A DNA stretch of 64,000 nt from Lamellibrachia satsuma (lineage: Eukaryota; Annelida; Polychaeta; Sabellida; Siboglinidae), in assembly GCA_033239005.1 (NCBI GenBank), contig BSQZ01000034.1, positions 5,448,001 through 5,512,000 on the forward strand, given 5' to 3'. The position numbers and the translations under genes are program-made. This document shows positions 23,480 to 35,687 of the stretch, in pieces (positions within the stretch are counted from its first letter, which is position 1; each line of letters begins with the position of its first letter). The notes beneath the pieces are model-generated. The model made no database searches and was not told the origin of the DNA. It worked only from the letters and a program-made list of their open reading frames with translations.

Positions 23480-24161
23480 TACCTATGATTTATTACTTGT
23501 ATTAAATTTCGCATGTGGTGTAGGGGAATGTTTCCCGCGCGATGACGCACCATGCTAGAAGCGAAATAAAATTAAGAGAAACTAAAATTTGTATGAACCG
23601 TGTTATTATTCTTACAAAAAATTAACAATTACGTTTGTAAGCTCCAGATGCTTACACTATTCACTGAACATTATTATTGTTAAAAATAATCTTTACTGCG
23701 AGTCTACCCGGGCCCATGCCGCCATATTTGAAGTCCGCTGTTTTACCGTTATAATTTTATATGCGACTGACGCGCCGCGCCGCGCCGCAAAACAAGGTAC
23801 GTGTTTACAAATTCCTTTGAATCTTTAGCTGTATTTTGTACTATCCAATACATTGATTTTTAGCATTATATAAATTATTTTTGTTCGCAAAGCATACGAA
23901 AGTAGAACTATGCACATCGTAATTTTAGGCGCCAAACTCAAACGGCAAAGCCAAACAAAGCCAAAGGTAAAGGCCGTGAACTGACATAGCCATGCACATG
24001 GACATAGGCATAGCCTAGCCTTATCCTTAATTAGGTCAATGATAGGTTAAGTCTGAAGATTTATTTATACTGGCTCAGTATGTACTGTCTGTTTGTGTTT
24101 ATTTCTTGCGAGTACTTTATATAATAATATAATAATAATTAGAGCGCCATGGTCATGATCC
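23480..24161. other. No gene recognised
   Basis: Contains a local CGCGCCGCGCCGCGCC stretch near 23770 but no supported coding sequence. Confidence 0.3.
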
Positions 24162-24619
24162 AGGGCACGGACCACAGTCACTTTTCCCATAGACGACCAT
24201 TATAACATTCTTGCGCCTACATTGAAAATTTATCCTACAATTTTTTTTTAAAATTCACAGAAAATGACAGACCCACTAAGACACCTGGTGTGCGAAATTC
24301 GTGAAAATGACATACCTCCTTTTCGCACAAATTGCTTCAAAGCATGAGGCCCGTGCATTTCTGCCATGAAATTCCCCGGTTTCTCAAATATGAGTACATC
24401 CTGCCTAACAGCCACTGTGTCATTACGCAACTGGTATACATACTGACAAATGGCATCATTTCAAAGCTTAGATGCTAATGTGCACAAAAACATCACTTCT
24501 ACTCACTCATACACACAATTTCTGCTCTCACAAATAAACCCTATCTGCACAATGAATTTTTTCCTTGGGACTCTTTATGTATGTAATGGCGGATGGATTC
24601 TGACTGTGGTCCGTGCCCT
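24162..24619. mobile_element. 458-bp TIR element, copy 1
   Basis: Perfect 19-bp terminal inverted repeats: AGGGCACGGACCACAGTCA at 24162-24180 and its reverse complement at 24601-24619. No transposase; MITE-like. Only a few differences separate it from the copy at 26664. No clear target duplication, so the superfamily is unassigned. Confidence 0.8.
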
Positions 24620-26663
24620 AATTAATTTCCGACATCTCACAAACCGTCACGAAAGTTATACCAAATCGAAGAAAAACCTTTTTCTCGATAAATCACAGAA
24701 GGAAATCCACATCGCAATGCAACACATTAATTGATATGTCACCGAGACATGCCCCCGTATGTGAGGGGAAGAATTTCGAGTGGGCTGAGTTGCACATATG
24801 CACTTTAGTCATAAAGCCCACACTGCTTGCTGTGCCAGAGATATAGAAAATCTTACAAGTGTTTCACAAAATACAGGGTATTTTCATCAATACAACACTA
24901 AAATTGTCAACAAATTTTTTATTAAAATATTTTTTTATTTTTTTTTAATATGCACTGTTTTTGGGCAAAAAGCAGGCATTTCTGTGTAGTTCACAACATT
25001 GATAGGTAATATTGAGCGTTCAAACTACAACGAATTATGGTATGTGTGAAAACAAGCTATATATCTGACAAGTTTTCATGTGAACATTTGGCATTGCTGA
25101 CACGGATGACCCAATTTCAAGTCACTGAAGGTGCCAACTGCCTGTCAACGAGATAGAATGGAATGATGCCTGTTTGGGGCTTTTGAGTGTCTCCTGTTGC
25201 AACTACAGTGACGATAAGCCTACTTTTTGCTCAGATTTCAACTACAGAGGGTTGTAAATTCTATTCAGAATTTACATTGGGGTATTTTCTCAGCCAGTAG
25301 CTGTGCAGCATGACAGACAAGTGGTCTACCCCACTAAAATTATGGCCATTGCTTAAATGTCAGTTGGACAGATTGCTCCCAGATCAGTCAGATAGGAAAA
25401 GTTTTTGACTCTGATACAGATATCAGCATGGAGAAGAAAAGTGAAGGTGTGGCGAAGTTCCAAATAGCTAAAAATGAGAGGAGATGTGGCTTTCAGAAGG
25501 GGCACACTGTGCCAGGATATTGTGGTTCTACACATACAGAATAAATTGTGCACCTTGGAGGCTTCACTTTGAAGGAGAGGATTTTATGTCACCTGTCCAG
25601 GGCATGATAACTGCACAGCAACATTGACATTGGATTGCTATGGAAGTGACTGCAAGATATGCAGGTACTCCTCTATAGCCTGCTCAGGTGGGAAAGGAAA
25701 CTGGTGGAAAAAATCAATGTACCTGCAGACAGGTACTCTCCACTATCTCAACATGACCAGTAGAGACAGGATTACACTGAGAAAGATTCTGCAACTAAGA
25801 TAAGGGGGAAATGCACAAGCGTTAACAAAACTGTGTCTTAACACAAACCGAAATGATGGCCTGAACAGAGGGTTGAGTGCTTCTCTACCAAAAAATGTGA
25901 ACTTCAGTCGCAATGTCAAGGGATGTGCCTGTGCAGCCATTGACAGGCTGAATTATGGAGCGGGGAACTCTTTACTGTGGAAACTGGAGACAAGCAAAGC
26001 TTCTATTAGTAAAGGTGGAAGCCTGCCACACACTCCCCCCACATGTATGTGAGGGGAGTTCAAGAGAGGATTACCTCATAGCCCTGCGAGCACAATGAAG
26101 CATGGACACACAGACAGATAGGCAAGCAGCTGAGCATGCAAAAACACACAAACTGGTGAGTAATGATAAGACTGGCTTAATTAATTCATTGATTTGTCTC
26201 TCACCTGTTCAACTGCACAATTTCTAAATACACTGAGGGTAATGACCATGACCAAAACAATGCTGCTCTCTCACACACTGTCTTCTATTGTTGTTTACAT
26301 GCAGTGGCTCCAGTATCATATGCTGTGGATTAACACACAAGCTGACATTGCAAATATGGCTACAACTTAGATGTCTAGGAATCTTTCATAAATTATGGTG
26401 TAGCATATACATTAATCTATGACTATGTACAAGAACTGTCTTCCATTTCCCAGCTGGAAATTTCACACATATGACACCATACTGGGCTAGCTAGCCTATA
26501 CAATATGCTTTAAAACACCCAGTCCATAACATGCAACTGTCATTTCTTGACAAGACAGTGTTAAACTTGATTCTCCCCCTATATTTTCTCACAAAAAATG
26601 TCATCCATGCTTGTTTTACCACGATGCGTTGCCTTGGTAACAAGCCAGTCAAAATTTCATATT
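24620..26663. other. Spacer between twin TIR elements, no gene recognised
   Basis: About 2 kb with only short open frames. No transposase, RT or integrase motif seen. Confidence 0.4.
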
Positions 26664-27120
26664 GGGCACGGACCACAGTCACTTTTCCCATAGACGACCA
26701 TTATAACATTCTTGCGCCTACATTGAAAATTTATCCTACAATTTTTTTTAAAAATTCACAGAAAATGACAGACCCACTAAGACACCTGGTGTGCGAAATT
26801 CGTGAAAATGACATACCTCCTTTTCGCACAAATTGCTTCAAAGCATGAGGCCCGTGCATTTCTGCCATGAAATTCCCCGGTTTCTCAAATATGAGTACAT
26901 CATGCCTAACAGCCACTGTGTCATTACGCAACTGGTATACATACTGACAAATGGCATCATTTCAAAGCTTAGATGCTAATGTGCACAAAAACATCACTTC
27001 TACTCACTCATACACACAATTTCTGCTCTCACAAATAAACCCTATCTGCACAATGAATTTTTTCCTTGGGACTCTTTATGTATGTAATGGCGGATGGATT
27101 CTGACTGTGGTCCGTGCCCT
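26664..27120. mobile_element. 457-bp TIR element, copy 2
   Basis: Same orientation and almost identical sequence to 24162-24619, including both inverted termini (GGGCACGGACCACAGTCA at 26664 and TGACTGTGGTCCGTGCCC near the right end). Very few differences are visible, implying recent duplication or insertion. Confidence 0.8.
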
Positions 27121-27177
27121 CCAAGTGACCCTGTTCAAATGCACTTTATAAGAACAGAAACACATAATTATATACAT

Positions 27178-27215
27178 GTATGCATGCATGCATGCATGCA
27201 TACATATAATTATAC
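27178..27215. repeat. (TGCA)n palindromic microsatellite
   Basis: TATGCATGCATGCATGCATG tract immediately beyond the 3' end of the CR1-type element on the minus strand. Confidence 0.9.
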
Positions 27216-27674
27216 CTTACCTTATGATACCTTACGACGATTCTGATCGCAGGATCCAATTGATTCCCCCATGATCAGATGTTCAGAATCAAATATTTTT
27301 ATATCATTATTTCCGGTTCATTTGTTATTGTTAAAGGAGATTCATATAGTCGTATATTATTGCCGGGGATAGACCATAATTTTTCTAGTTTGTTTTTAAA
27401 TGAGTTAATTGATCTAGCTTGTGCTACAGAGTTTGGGAGACTATTCCATGGTTCAGCCACTCTAAGAGGAATGCATTTTTTCTTAAATTAATTTTTGCTC
27501 TTTGTGTAAATATTTTAAGGGAGTGTCCTCTATTTCCTGATCTTAGTGTCACATCCTCCCATTTCAGGAGGCTTGGTGCAGATTCATTATCATATAGTTC
27601 ATGCATTATTTTATAGACTTCTATCATGTCTCCTCTTAGCCTTCGGTATGCTAATGTGGGTAGCTTCAGTAATT

Positions 27675-28049
27675 TTAGTCTATATATGACAAATCCCGCA
27701 TACCAGGAAGTTGTTTTGTGGCCCTTCTCTGGTCGTTTTCTATTGCTATTTTATGTTTTATCTTATATGGATACCATACTGCTACGGCATATTCTAGGTG
27801 AGATCTAACCATTGTCTTATATAGTGGCAAGAAAGTGTGTGTGTCTAGGAATTGGAAGGTTCTTCGGATTATTTTTGTCATTTTGGTTGCTTTATTTACC
27901 ACTTGGTTTATGTGATCATCAAATGACAATTTTGAATCGATAATTACACCTAAGTCAGTTTGCTTATCTGTGGTGGCTAGTGAATGTTTAACATTATTAC
28001 TTGTCATGAAATATTCATTTTCACCTTTATTATTTTTTCCAATTTCCAT
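27675..28049 (-). pseudogene. CR1-type RT C-terminal region
   Basis: Encodes the region after the palm domain: TDKQTDLGVIIDSKLSFDDH, LPLYKTMVRSHLEYAVAVW and RRATKQLPGMRDLSY. These are classic CR1-group thumb and tail motifs. It is separated from the catalytic RT fragment upstream by frame disruption. Confidence 0.85.
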
Positions 28050-28150
28050 GTGTTTACATTTGTCTGGGTGGAATTTTAATAACCATTTGTCACTCCATTG
28101 TTCTAGGATACTTAAATCTTGTTGTAGTATATCCTGATCATTTGTATTTG

Positions 28151-28918
28151 TTATGGCTCTAAATATCTTAATGTCATGATGACATTGTCATCAGTGAACA
28201 GAAATATATTGGATTTAGTTAACTCTGGCAGGTCGTTTACGTATGGAACAAACAATAAAGGTCCTAGGACAGATCCCTGCAGTATCCCTGATGTTACTTT
28301 GTGCCAGTTTGATTCTTTTCCATTTACTGCTACCTTTTGTCGTCTATTTGTGATGAATGCCTCAATCCAGTTAACTAAATCATTCCTAATGTTAAAACTT
28401 TTTAATTTACTTATTAGTCTGGTATGTGGCACGGTATCAAAAGCCTTTTGAAAATCCATATTATAAATAACATCTGTGTAATTACCCTTATCCATTTCTG
28501 AGGTCCATTCATCTAGTATTTTAATTAGTTGGAGAACTGTTGATCTGCCAGAGATAAAACCATATTGTTTTTGACTGAACAGACCATTGACTTTCATGTA
28601 ACTGATGTGATTTCTAATAATTTTTTCCATGCATTTACAAACTACGCTTGTTAGGCTTATTGGACGGTAATTGCAAGCTAATTTCTTATTTCCTTTTTTA
28701 TGTTTTGCTGATATTTTGGCATCCTTCAATTCATCAGGAATACTTGATGTTTTTATCGATGTTTCAAATATTTTTTGTAATGGAAGACAGATATTTTCTG
28801 ACAACTCAGTTAGTAATCTGGCACCTATTTCATCAGGGCCAGGCGATTTGCTTATATTTAGTTCTTTTAATGTTAGTAATGTTATGTTTTCAGTTACTTT
28901 TAGCTCATCCATCGCCAA
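28151..28918 (-). pseudogene. CR1-type reverse transcriptase fragment
   Basis: Contains SPGPDEIGARLL, NYRPISLTSVVCKCMEKIIR, QYGFISGRSTVLQL, the first catalytic block MDFQKAFDTVPH, GILQGSVLGPLLF and a modified catalytic box FTDDN in place of FADDT. The frame ends a few residues after that box. Confidence 0.88.
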
Positions 28919-29089
28919 TTTATTGTTTACTTTGGGTGTAGTTGGGATAGACCCTGTCTGTTCAGTAGTGAATACACTGGAGAAGTAGTTGGCAAGAATA
29001 TTTGCTTTTTCTTCATCTTCAGTTGTTTGGGATTTCGGATTTGTGTGGTCTATATTCAGTTCCCCAATTCCTTGTTTAACTGTATTTTT

Positions 29090-29719
29090 TTATTTATAAT
29101 AGTTCCAGAAGACTTTAGGGTTTTTCTTGGTTTGAGTGGCTAAATTTCGTTCAAACCCCTTTCGGAGCTTTCTGGTTAAAGCTCGGATTTTATTCCTGCT
29201 TTTACAATACTCTAAATATTTTGTCCTATCATAACTGCACAAAATATTGAATGTAATGACACAGTGGTCACTTTTACCTAGAGGGCTGAGATACTCTATT
29301 TCCCCTATGTTGTCTTCTTTGTTTGATAAAATCAGATCTAAAAGGTTTGTGTTAGTTGTGTCTCGTCCTCTAGTGGGATTTAAGACATGTTGAAACATGA
29401 ATGTGTCTCTAAGGCATTCTACAAATTTAAAATTTAGGTTGCTGGGTTTAACTGATTTGGTCGTCCAATGTTTCCAGTTAATATCTGGGAGATTGAAATC
29501 TCCTGTAATTACAACGTGTGAATATTTAAGTCCTGATGTGGATCTAATCATATTTAGAAGTTCTGCGTTATTTTCTTCTGATCCCCCATCGCTCCTATAT
29601 ATGCATCCAAAGAGAAGTTTGGTTTTATTTTTAAGTTTAATTTCTATAAATAAGCATTGCTTGAAGGTTGAGACCAGGTTTATATTTTCTGTGTATGGGG
29701 AATTTAAGACGTATATCAT
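29090..29719 (-). pseudogene. CR1-type endonuclease (EEP) domain
   Basis: Apurinic-like endonuclease portion of ORF2: FGCIYRSDGGSEENN, VVITGDFNLPDINWKHW (catalytic GDFN), LDLILSN and PLGKSDHCVITFNI (catalytic SDH). The upstream start (ILCFYTNADQLRNKQNE) lies in another frame at 29827-29980. Confidence 0.85.
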
Positions 29720-29826
29720 AATACCCCTACCTTCATTATTTTCTTTTCTTGAAGAACAATGTATTGCCTTCTAAGGAAAATTCTGGTATGGTTACAGTGC
29801 ATTTGGGGTTTTTTGGTTTTACCTCA

Positions 29827-30264
29827 TCAATTGCTATTATGTGGGGTTTTAATTCTTTGTTCAAATTCATTTTGCTTGTTCCTTAGTTGGTCAGCATTGG
29901 TATAAAAACACAGAATGTTGCCTATGTCATTAAGATTATTTTTATTAACATTTGTTTTACCATCCGTCACTCTAGGTGAATGTGTAGTCTTTACTGGCTT
30001 TTCCTTATCTTTCTTATTTTTCTCTCCCATGGTGGACCCCTGACTCTGAACTGGTCTGGGACTGGTTGCATTTTCCTTGGCTTCCCCAAGCCTCCTCGTT
30101 TCTGTGACATCAGTGTCTGTGAAGTGATTGTTTATTTCTGTACACATTTCTAAAATTTGTTCTTTGTCATGTTGTTGTCTCGTAGTTTTTAATTGTGATG
30201 TAGATTCTGGTAAGTTGAAAATTATTACATTGTTGAGTCTTTTTTCTCTGTCTTTTGATTCCAT
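29827..30264 (-). pseudogene. ORF1 middle part fused to endonuclease start
   Basis: Begins ESKDREKRLNNVIIFNLPES, a phrase typical of retrotransposon ORF1 proteins. A Lys-rich linker follows, then ILCFYTNADQLRNKQNEFEQ, which normally opens the endonuclease. The single frame joining them probably reflects decay or the ORF1/ORF2 junction. Confidence 0.6.
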
Positions 30265-30455
30265 GTTCTGTTCTTTTACCTGAATTTGTACGACTTCCTT
30301 AACTTAATTTGGGCTGATGACTTTGCTTGGGTTTTTTCCAACTGAGCTTCTTTGATCATTTCGATGACTCTTGTTTCGTCCACTTTGGTTCTGATTTCTT
30401 TCTCTAGTTCAATGATTCTCTCTTCCACTTTCTTAAGGAACTTCTGGCACCTTTC

Positions 30456-30735
30456 TTAGCAGCTTTTTTCATTTTTCAAGTTTTTCATTACTTTTGTGTC
30501 ACATGGACAGAACCAGTGAATTTGTGGTTTGTCCGTCATAATTTTATATTCTTTATCCGTTATTTCAACACATTCAATGCAGTAATGTTTATCACAGTAC
30601 TCGCATTCCAACAATTTGTGGTTAGGTCCTTTGAAATTTTGTTTACACCCTGTGCATAGCCATACGTCATCATCAGCGATCATCCATACAGAGTCATTTT
30701 TAAATTTTGTCCTTGGTTTTTTTTTTACCTGCCAT
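30456..30735 (-). pseudogene. Retrotransposon ORF1 PHD-like zinc finger
   Basis: Cysteine pattern WLCTGCKQNF, LLECEYCDKHYCIECVEI and HWFCPC fits a PHD-type finger, as found in CR1 ORF1 proteins. The likely original start is the ATG at 30735 (MAGKKK), out of frame with the finger because of a shift in the poly-A stretch. Confidence 0.7.
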
Positions 30736-30789
30736 AATCTGGCTACTTGAGTTTTATTTATTTAATGTCTACTTTAAGACTGAGTTAGA

Positions 30790-31440
30790 GTAACTTTTAT
30801 TTATTGCTTATATATATATTTTTATAATATTATGTTGTGCAAGGGATCAAGGCTGGGAGAAAGAGATTGAGTCTGGGGGTAGATCGGAGACTCAGTGGTT
30901 TATTTACAGAAACAAAGAGTGATACCCAGGGCAACTCTGGGTATACTGAGTTGCCTTGATGAAAGGGCCAAATTAGTATAAGGTCAAGAATTTGTGCAGG
31001 ATGGTTGAAGAAGTGTATTTATGTCTAACTAATTTCTAGTGTTTTGTCTAACTAATGTTTATGTCTAATTTCCTATGTCTAAGTTTTGTATGTCGAGCGC
31101 TGCTTGGGATTCTTTTTCCTTTGTTTACTTTAATATGGCGGGAAAATTGATTTCAAAGTTAAAGTTATTTTGGGAATCCTAGAAGGTAGAAGTTATTTAA
31201 TTGTTGGTACTTTTAACAGTATCTAGTTTGACTTGTGCTATAAGTTTAACTATTAGTTAAAGAACTTTGAATGGTTAGTTAAGATTAAGATTTTGAGCAG
31301 CTGTTGCTACGTACGCTTGTGAACCGGAACCGGAAATCATCTTTATATTCTGTGAAATTTTTATTTCATTCTGCCCTGTATCGGTTGCTTAATTCGTTCT
31401 CGATCAATATACTTGTTTTATAGTAGTAAAATGTTGTATA
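30790..31440. other. No gene recognised
   Basis: Possible 5' UTR of CR1 element 1 at its left edge. Otherwise nothing identifiable. Confidence 0.3.
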
Positions 31441-31449
31441 CATTGTAAA

Positions 31450-31655
31450 CTGTGGTATACCATGGTTTACCTGTTTCAAAACAACATGGTATTTTACCAT
31501 GGCTTCCTGTTTCAAAGCACTATGGTTTCTATGGTATATCATGGTATTTTACCATGGTTTACCTGTTTCAAAACACCATGGCATTTACCATGGTATATTT
31601 TCACAAAACACCATGGCATTTACCATGGTATATTTTCACAATTCCATGGGCCGTG
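31450..31655. repeat. ACCATGGT-rich palindromic tandem repeat
   Basis: Imperfect tandem copies combining TTTACCATGGTATATTTTCA, TTACCTGTTTCAAAACACCA and similar. The palindromes ACCATGGT and CCATGG recur many times. Confidence 0.9.
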
Positions 31656-31919
31656 GACACTTGGTATTGTTAACTTAATTGTTATGTTAATATTTCAGAT
31701 GCTGTCCGAAACAATGAGGTGACAACAAATGGCACAACCATGAGCATGACATAAAGCGAGTCATCCAGGAATGGTTCCGAACTGCCTCTGTCTCTGATCA
31801 GGATGGTGGTAGGAAGCACCGAATGGACCGAACATAGGCTAAGCAGGATGTGGCAGGAGTAAACAATTGAAGTGAATGTTTTTGAGTACATTCATTTAAG
31901 TACAAGTAAGAGATGGTCA

Positions 31920-32822
31920 ACGCTTATTTATTAAATATTATCGTATAATAAATTACACAAATCCACATACGATTACATGTATCAACCTCAAAACATTTGT
32001 GATAAAATGTTAACTATATATGTATACGATAATATGCTTGTATTGAAAGTAATGACATGGTGCTTTGGTGGCGTTGCATTGATCAGTTTAAAATAAATTC
32101 CAAGAGCATTGTTTATTTAAAAGAGATCCTGGAAAAATCATAGTAAAGTTATACTGTATAATCTGTATTCATAAATATACATTTGAACGGTTAATTGGCA
32201 GTTTAAGTTTGAATGTGCACATATATATTTATAGCAATGTCTAGGAAGGTTGCACAGTACATTGAAATTATATAGGTCGTTGTGTACATACTGAAGCCTT
32301 TCAAGAGAGTGAGTGGATTTTTACTGTGATTGGATTAGGGGTGTTATTGAATATTCAAGTGATGCTATCTGTAATGCATTTGTTTGTCAGTTCAGTGTTT
32401 GTACTTGTGAATATTCCCTTGACTTGTGCCATGTGCATACCAGAATTATGTATTATGCTTACATTTTTTAGATATCCAGGAAGGTTTCTGTTGACATATT
32501 AGTGATAGCAGTTTAATTGTCATTTAAAGATATCTTCAACTTTTATTTAGCAGTTTGATACTTTTTAGCAATGGATAGAAGTGTGTGCATTATATACTGA
32601 CTGTTTGTTATCATTTTTGTCGCACACTTCTGTAGTTTTGTTATTATGTATACCTGTTACAATAGTTTATATGGGGAATGATTAGTGACTTAACGTTAAT
32701 AGGCTTAATAAAATACATTGTGGAAGGTATCTTATTAAAACTGTACAACTCATATTGATTAATAAATTTTAAATGCCTTTGTTGGGCCTATTTCAATCTT
32801 CATTGGACTTGTTGTGTTTTTG

Positions 32823-32825
<3 letters not shown>
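31920..32825. other. No gene recognised
   Basis: AT-rich intergenic sequence with many TATATA words. Nothing else identified. Confidence 0.3.

Positions 32826-32882
<57 letters not shown>
32826..32882. repeat. (TA)n microsatellite
   Basis: TA dinucleotide tract bordering the GC-rich repeat block. Confidence 0.97.
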
Positions 32883-32885
<3 letters not shown>

Positions 32886-32984
32886 CGAAACAAAACTAGG
32901 CACAGTCGGCGAATGAGCGGCTAATCATCGGTTTATAGGCGGCTTCCTATTGGCAGCCGCTTATAAGCCGCCCTCGGCGTGATG

Positions 32985-33510
32985 TTGAGCCGACGGACAA
33001 AACTTACATCGACCCGCAGGCGGATGCCGATGTTGGCCCGATGGAGAAAAACTACATTGGCCCACAGGCGGATGCCGATGTTGGCCCGATAAGTTTGCCG
33101 CCCTCGGACCGATGTTGAGCCTACGGACAAAACTTACATCGGCCCGCAGGCGGATGCCGATGTTGGCCCGATAGAGAAAATCTACATCGGCCCACAGGCG
33201 GATGCCGATGTTGGCCCGATAAGTTTGCCGCCCTCGGACCGATGTTGAGCCTACGGACAAAACTTACATCGGCCCGATGAACAAAACCTACATCGGCCCG
33301 CAGGAGGATGCCGATGTTGGCCCGATGGAGAAAAACTACATCGGCCCACAGGCGGATGCCGATGTTGGCCCGATAAGTTTGCCGCCCTCGGACCGATGTT
33401 GAGCCTACGGACAAAACTTACATCGGCCCGCAGGCGGATGCCGATGTTGGCCCGATAAGTTTGCCGCCCTCGGCCCGCTTTCGGGCCGCTGTAGGTGTGC
33501 TGGCTGGGTA
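32985..33510 (-). repeat. GC-rich minisatellite ending in an inverted TACCCAGCCAGCAC terminus
   Basis: Tandem units built from CATCGGCCCGCAGGCGGATG, CCGATGTTGGCCCGATAAGT and TTGCCGCCCTCGGACCGATG. The block ends at 33510 with GTGCTGGCTGGGTA, the inverse of the start of the GC-rich block at 23291. Subterminal tandem repeats next to a terminal motif are typical of some DNA transposons. Confidence 0.85.
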
Positions 33511-33514
33511 TAGA

Positions 33515-34215
33515 TCGAGCCTGCCATTCCATTTGCAAATACTTTTTTCGCGGAATGGCAGATGAATAACATTTGTGTAAATGGAATCTGGCATGTATAT
33601 ATATGTACGTACGTGTTACCCCGGAAAACTACTAAAATTTACTAGAAACAAACAAGAAGCAGACACAGTGTTGAATGTATTTATGAATGTTATGTGTAGG
33701 TTTGGCCTTGGTTTCATTAGTTCGAATCACGGCACAAACGAATGGCATTTATTCTGATTGAGAGTGATATTATGTAAATGAGTTTGCATAAATACTATGT
33801 AATGCAAGATTTCATCGTTCTTATTTTAGACTCGATCTGTAGAATGCATATACATCCCTACACCTTGTATGATGAATAACGAGTGGACTGAAAGAGTATA
33901 ACAGTACATCTGACAGTAAGTTTTGGACAAAGATTTTGTCACAGAACCGAACAAAACTTTTAAAAAATAATCTCTTTTTTCAATAGAAAATAAATAAAAA
34001 AGAGGCGCCGACAAAAATGGAAGCAGACGGGGACGAGAAACTAGTTTCTTTTTTTCCTAGGCCTTATCAGTTTATACGATGGAATTCGAATTAACTTTAA
34101 ACTTTGATTATATTGACACAACTGTACCCCTGAAAAGTTAAATCAGGCATCTCAGAAATGACGCTGATCGATTGGCTGCTGGCGCTTCACTACACAACGT
34201 GAAGTGGTGGCAGTG
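33515..34215. other. No gene recognised
   Basis: AT-rich intergenic sequence separating two elements. Confidence 0.3.
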
Positions 34216-34357
34216 GGTACCCAGCTAGCACAGTGACAGTCAGCCAACCATATGCCAACCGTTGGTGCAACATTGGCCCATCAGCAACAACTATTGTTGG
34301 AGCAATGTTACGTTGCTTGTTAGGCCAACGTTGCACCAACGTCAACCAACCAACATT

Positions 34358-34560
34358 ACCCCAACCATCAGCCAACGTTGCCCCAACCATCAGCCAACGT
34401 TGCCAACCATCAGCCAACATTGCCCCAACCATATGCCAACGTTGCCCCAACCATCAGCCAACGTTGCCAACCATCAGCCAACATTGCCCCAACCATGAGT
34501 CAACGTTGCCCCAACCATCAGCCAACGTCACCCCAACCATATTCTAGTCTATTCCCAACC
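34358..34560. repeat. CCAACCATCAGCCAACGTTG minisatellite
   Basis: 18-22-bp tandem units (GCCCCAACCATCAGCCAACG plus TT) in the left subterminal part of the TIR element. Confidence 0.93.
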
Positions 34561-35513
34561 TTCAAAATATGAACATATTTATAATAATTTTTTTTATTTC
34601 AAATATGTTTCACAACGTAAAATTACAATCAGTTTTCACCCGAGTGTAGTTGAACGTACAAAAATACTGTGTAATATCATTATATATACATAAATACAGC
34701 ATAGGAGTGAAGAATATAGCTTTAAGAAAACATAAAATTAACATTTTGTTGTGACAGACAAACATTCCGATCCACTCTTATATAGACACCGAAAGTTTAG
34801 TCATAATGAGATTCCTGTAATAACATTTACTAACACTCATAACAATGCATTGACAGCATATTCCTAATTCAAATACAACCTTAGTTATTGAAAGCTGTAC
34901 TAACGTATAAACAATTATATATGATATAGCTATGCTATAATTACAAACTTTTTGCTTTTATATTCTAAGACATACTCAGATATGGTGTCACACTGCAATA
35001 AATTTGGCACAAGAGAAACAATAACAACTTACAAATTAGTTGGAATTGAATTTATACAAATCAAAACAGATTGAATTGGAATTGAAGTATGTAAAGTGCA
35101 AAACTAAATGTGTTGTAACTGTTGCCTCCTCCTCTGTTCTCTCTGCTGTTGTCCACCGTCTCTGTCTGCAGCAAATCACAGCCATTGTTTTAGGGTGCAC
35201 TCGACATCTGTGTTTTTCGCATCTCGAGTGCAGGGGTTCCGACGAACAACATCTGTTGAAAATGTAAAAATATTTTAAATATCTACCACTTTTAAGGTAA
35301 ATCCAGAGTAAAAAAAGGGAACAAACTATACATCCACCATTAGTGTATTTCTGTTCGTTGAGCGGTATAGTATATTTTCATACAACAAATAAAATAAGCA
35401 AAATGCTAAAATTAATGAAATTATGACCTGCTTTTGTTCCATGAATTAACATTCACATGAAACATTTGTGCACTTCTAAACCTCATTCAAATGTTGAAGT
35501 AGGTACTACACCA

Positions 35514-35687
35514 CTATGGTGCAATCAGTTTATATTGTACAGTACAGTATAAAACACGTACCACACACAACATCCCACAACTTCAGCCTGGAGAAGTAAG
35601 TACTACACCACTATGGTGCACTCAGTTTATATTGCACAGTACAGTATAATACACGTACCACACACAACATCCCACAACTTCAGCCTA
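35514..35687. repeat. 87-bp tandem duplication
   Basis: Two near-identical copies starting TACTACACCACTATGGTGCA and containing TACAGTACAGTATAA and ACCACACACAACATCCCACA, inside the TIR element. Confidence 0.93.

Larger units (their letters stand above)
27205..30780 (-). mobile_element. CR1-clade non-LTR retrotransposon, decayed (element 1)
   Basis: Minus-strand order: ORF1 with a PHD-like finger (about 30735-30456), an ORF1 middle portion and endonuclease start (30264-29827), endonuclease (29719-29090), reverse transcriptase (28918-28151) and the RT C-terminal region (28049-27675). The 3' end is a short AAGGTATCATAAGGTAAGG tail near 27210-27240. Frameshifts and stops separate the pieces, so the element is dead. 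The RT words YRPISLTSVVCK and FQKAFDTVPH are typical of the CR1 group. Outer limits are approximate. Confidence 0.85.

Noticed and set aside
24162..27120. LTR retrotransposon
   Set aside because: The paired direct repeats begin and end with 19-bp inverted repeats instead of TG..CA, and no gag or pol motif lies between them.
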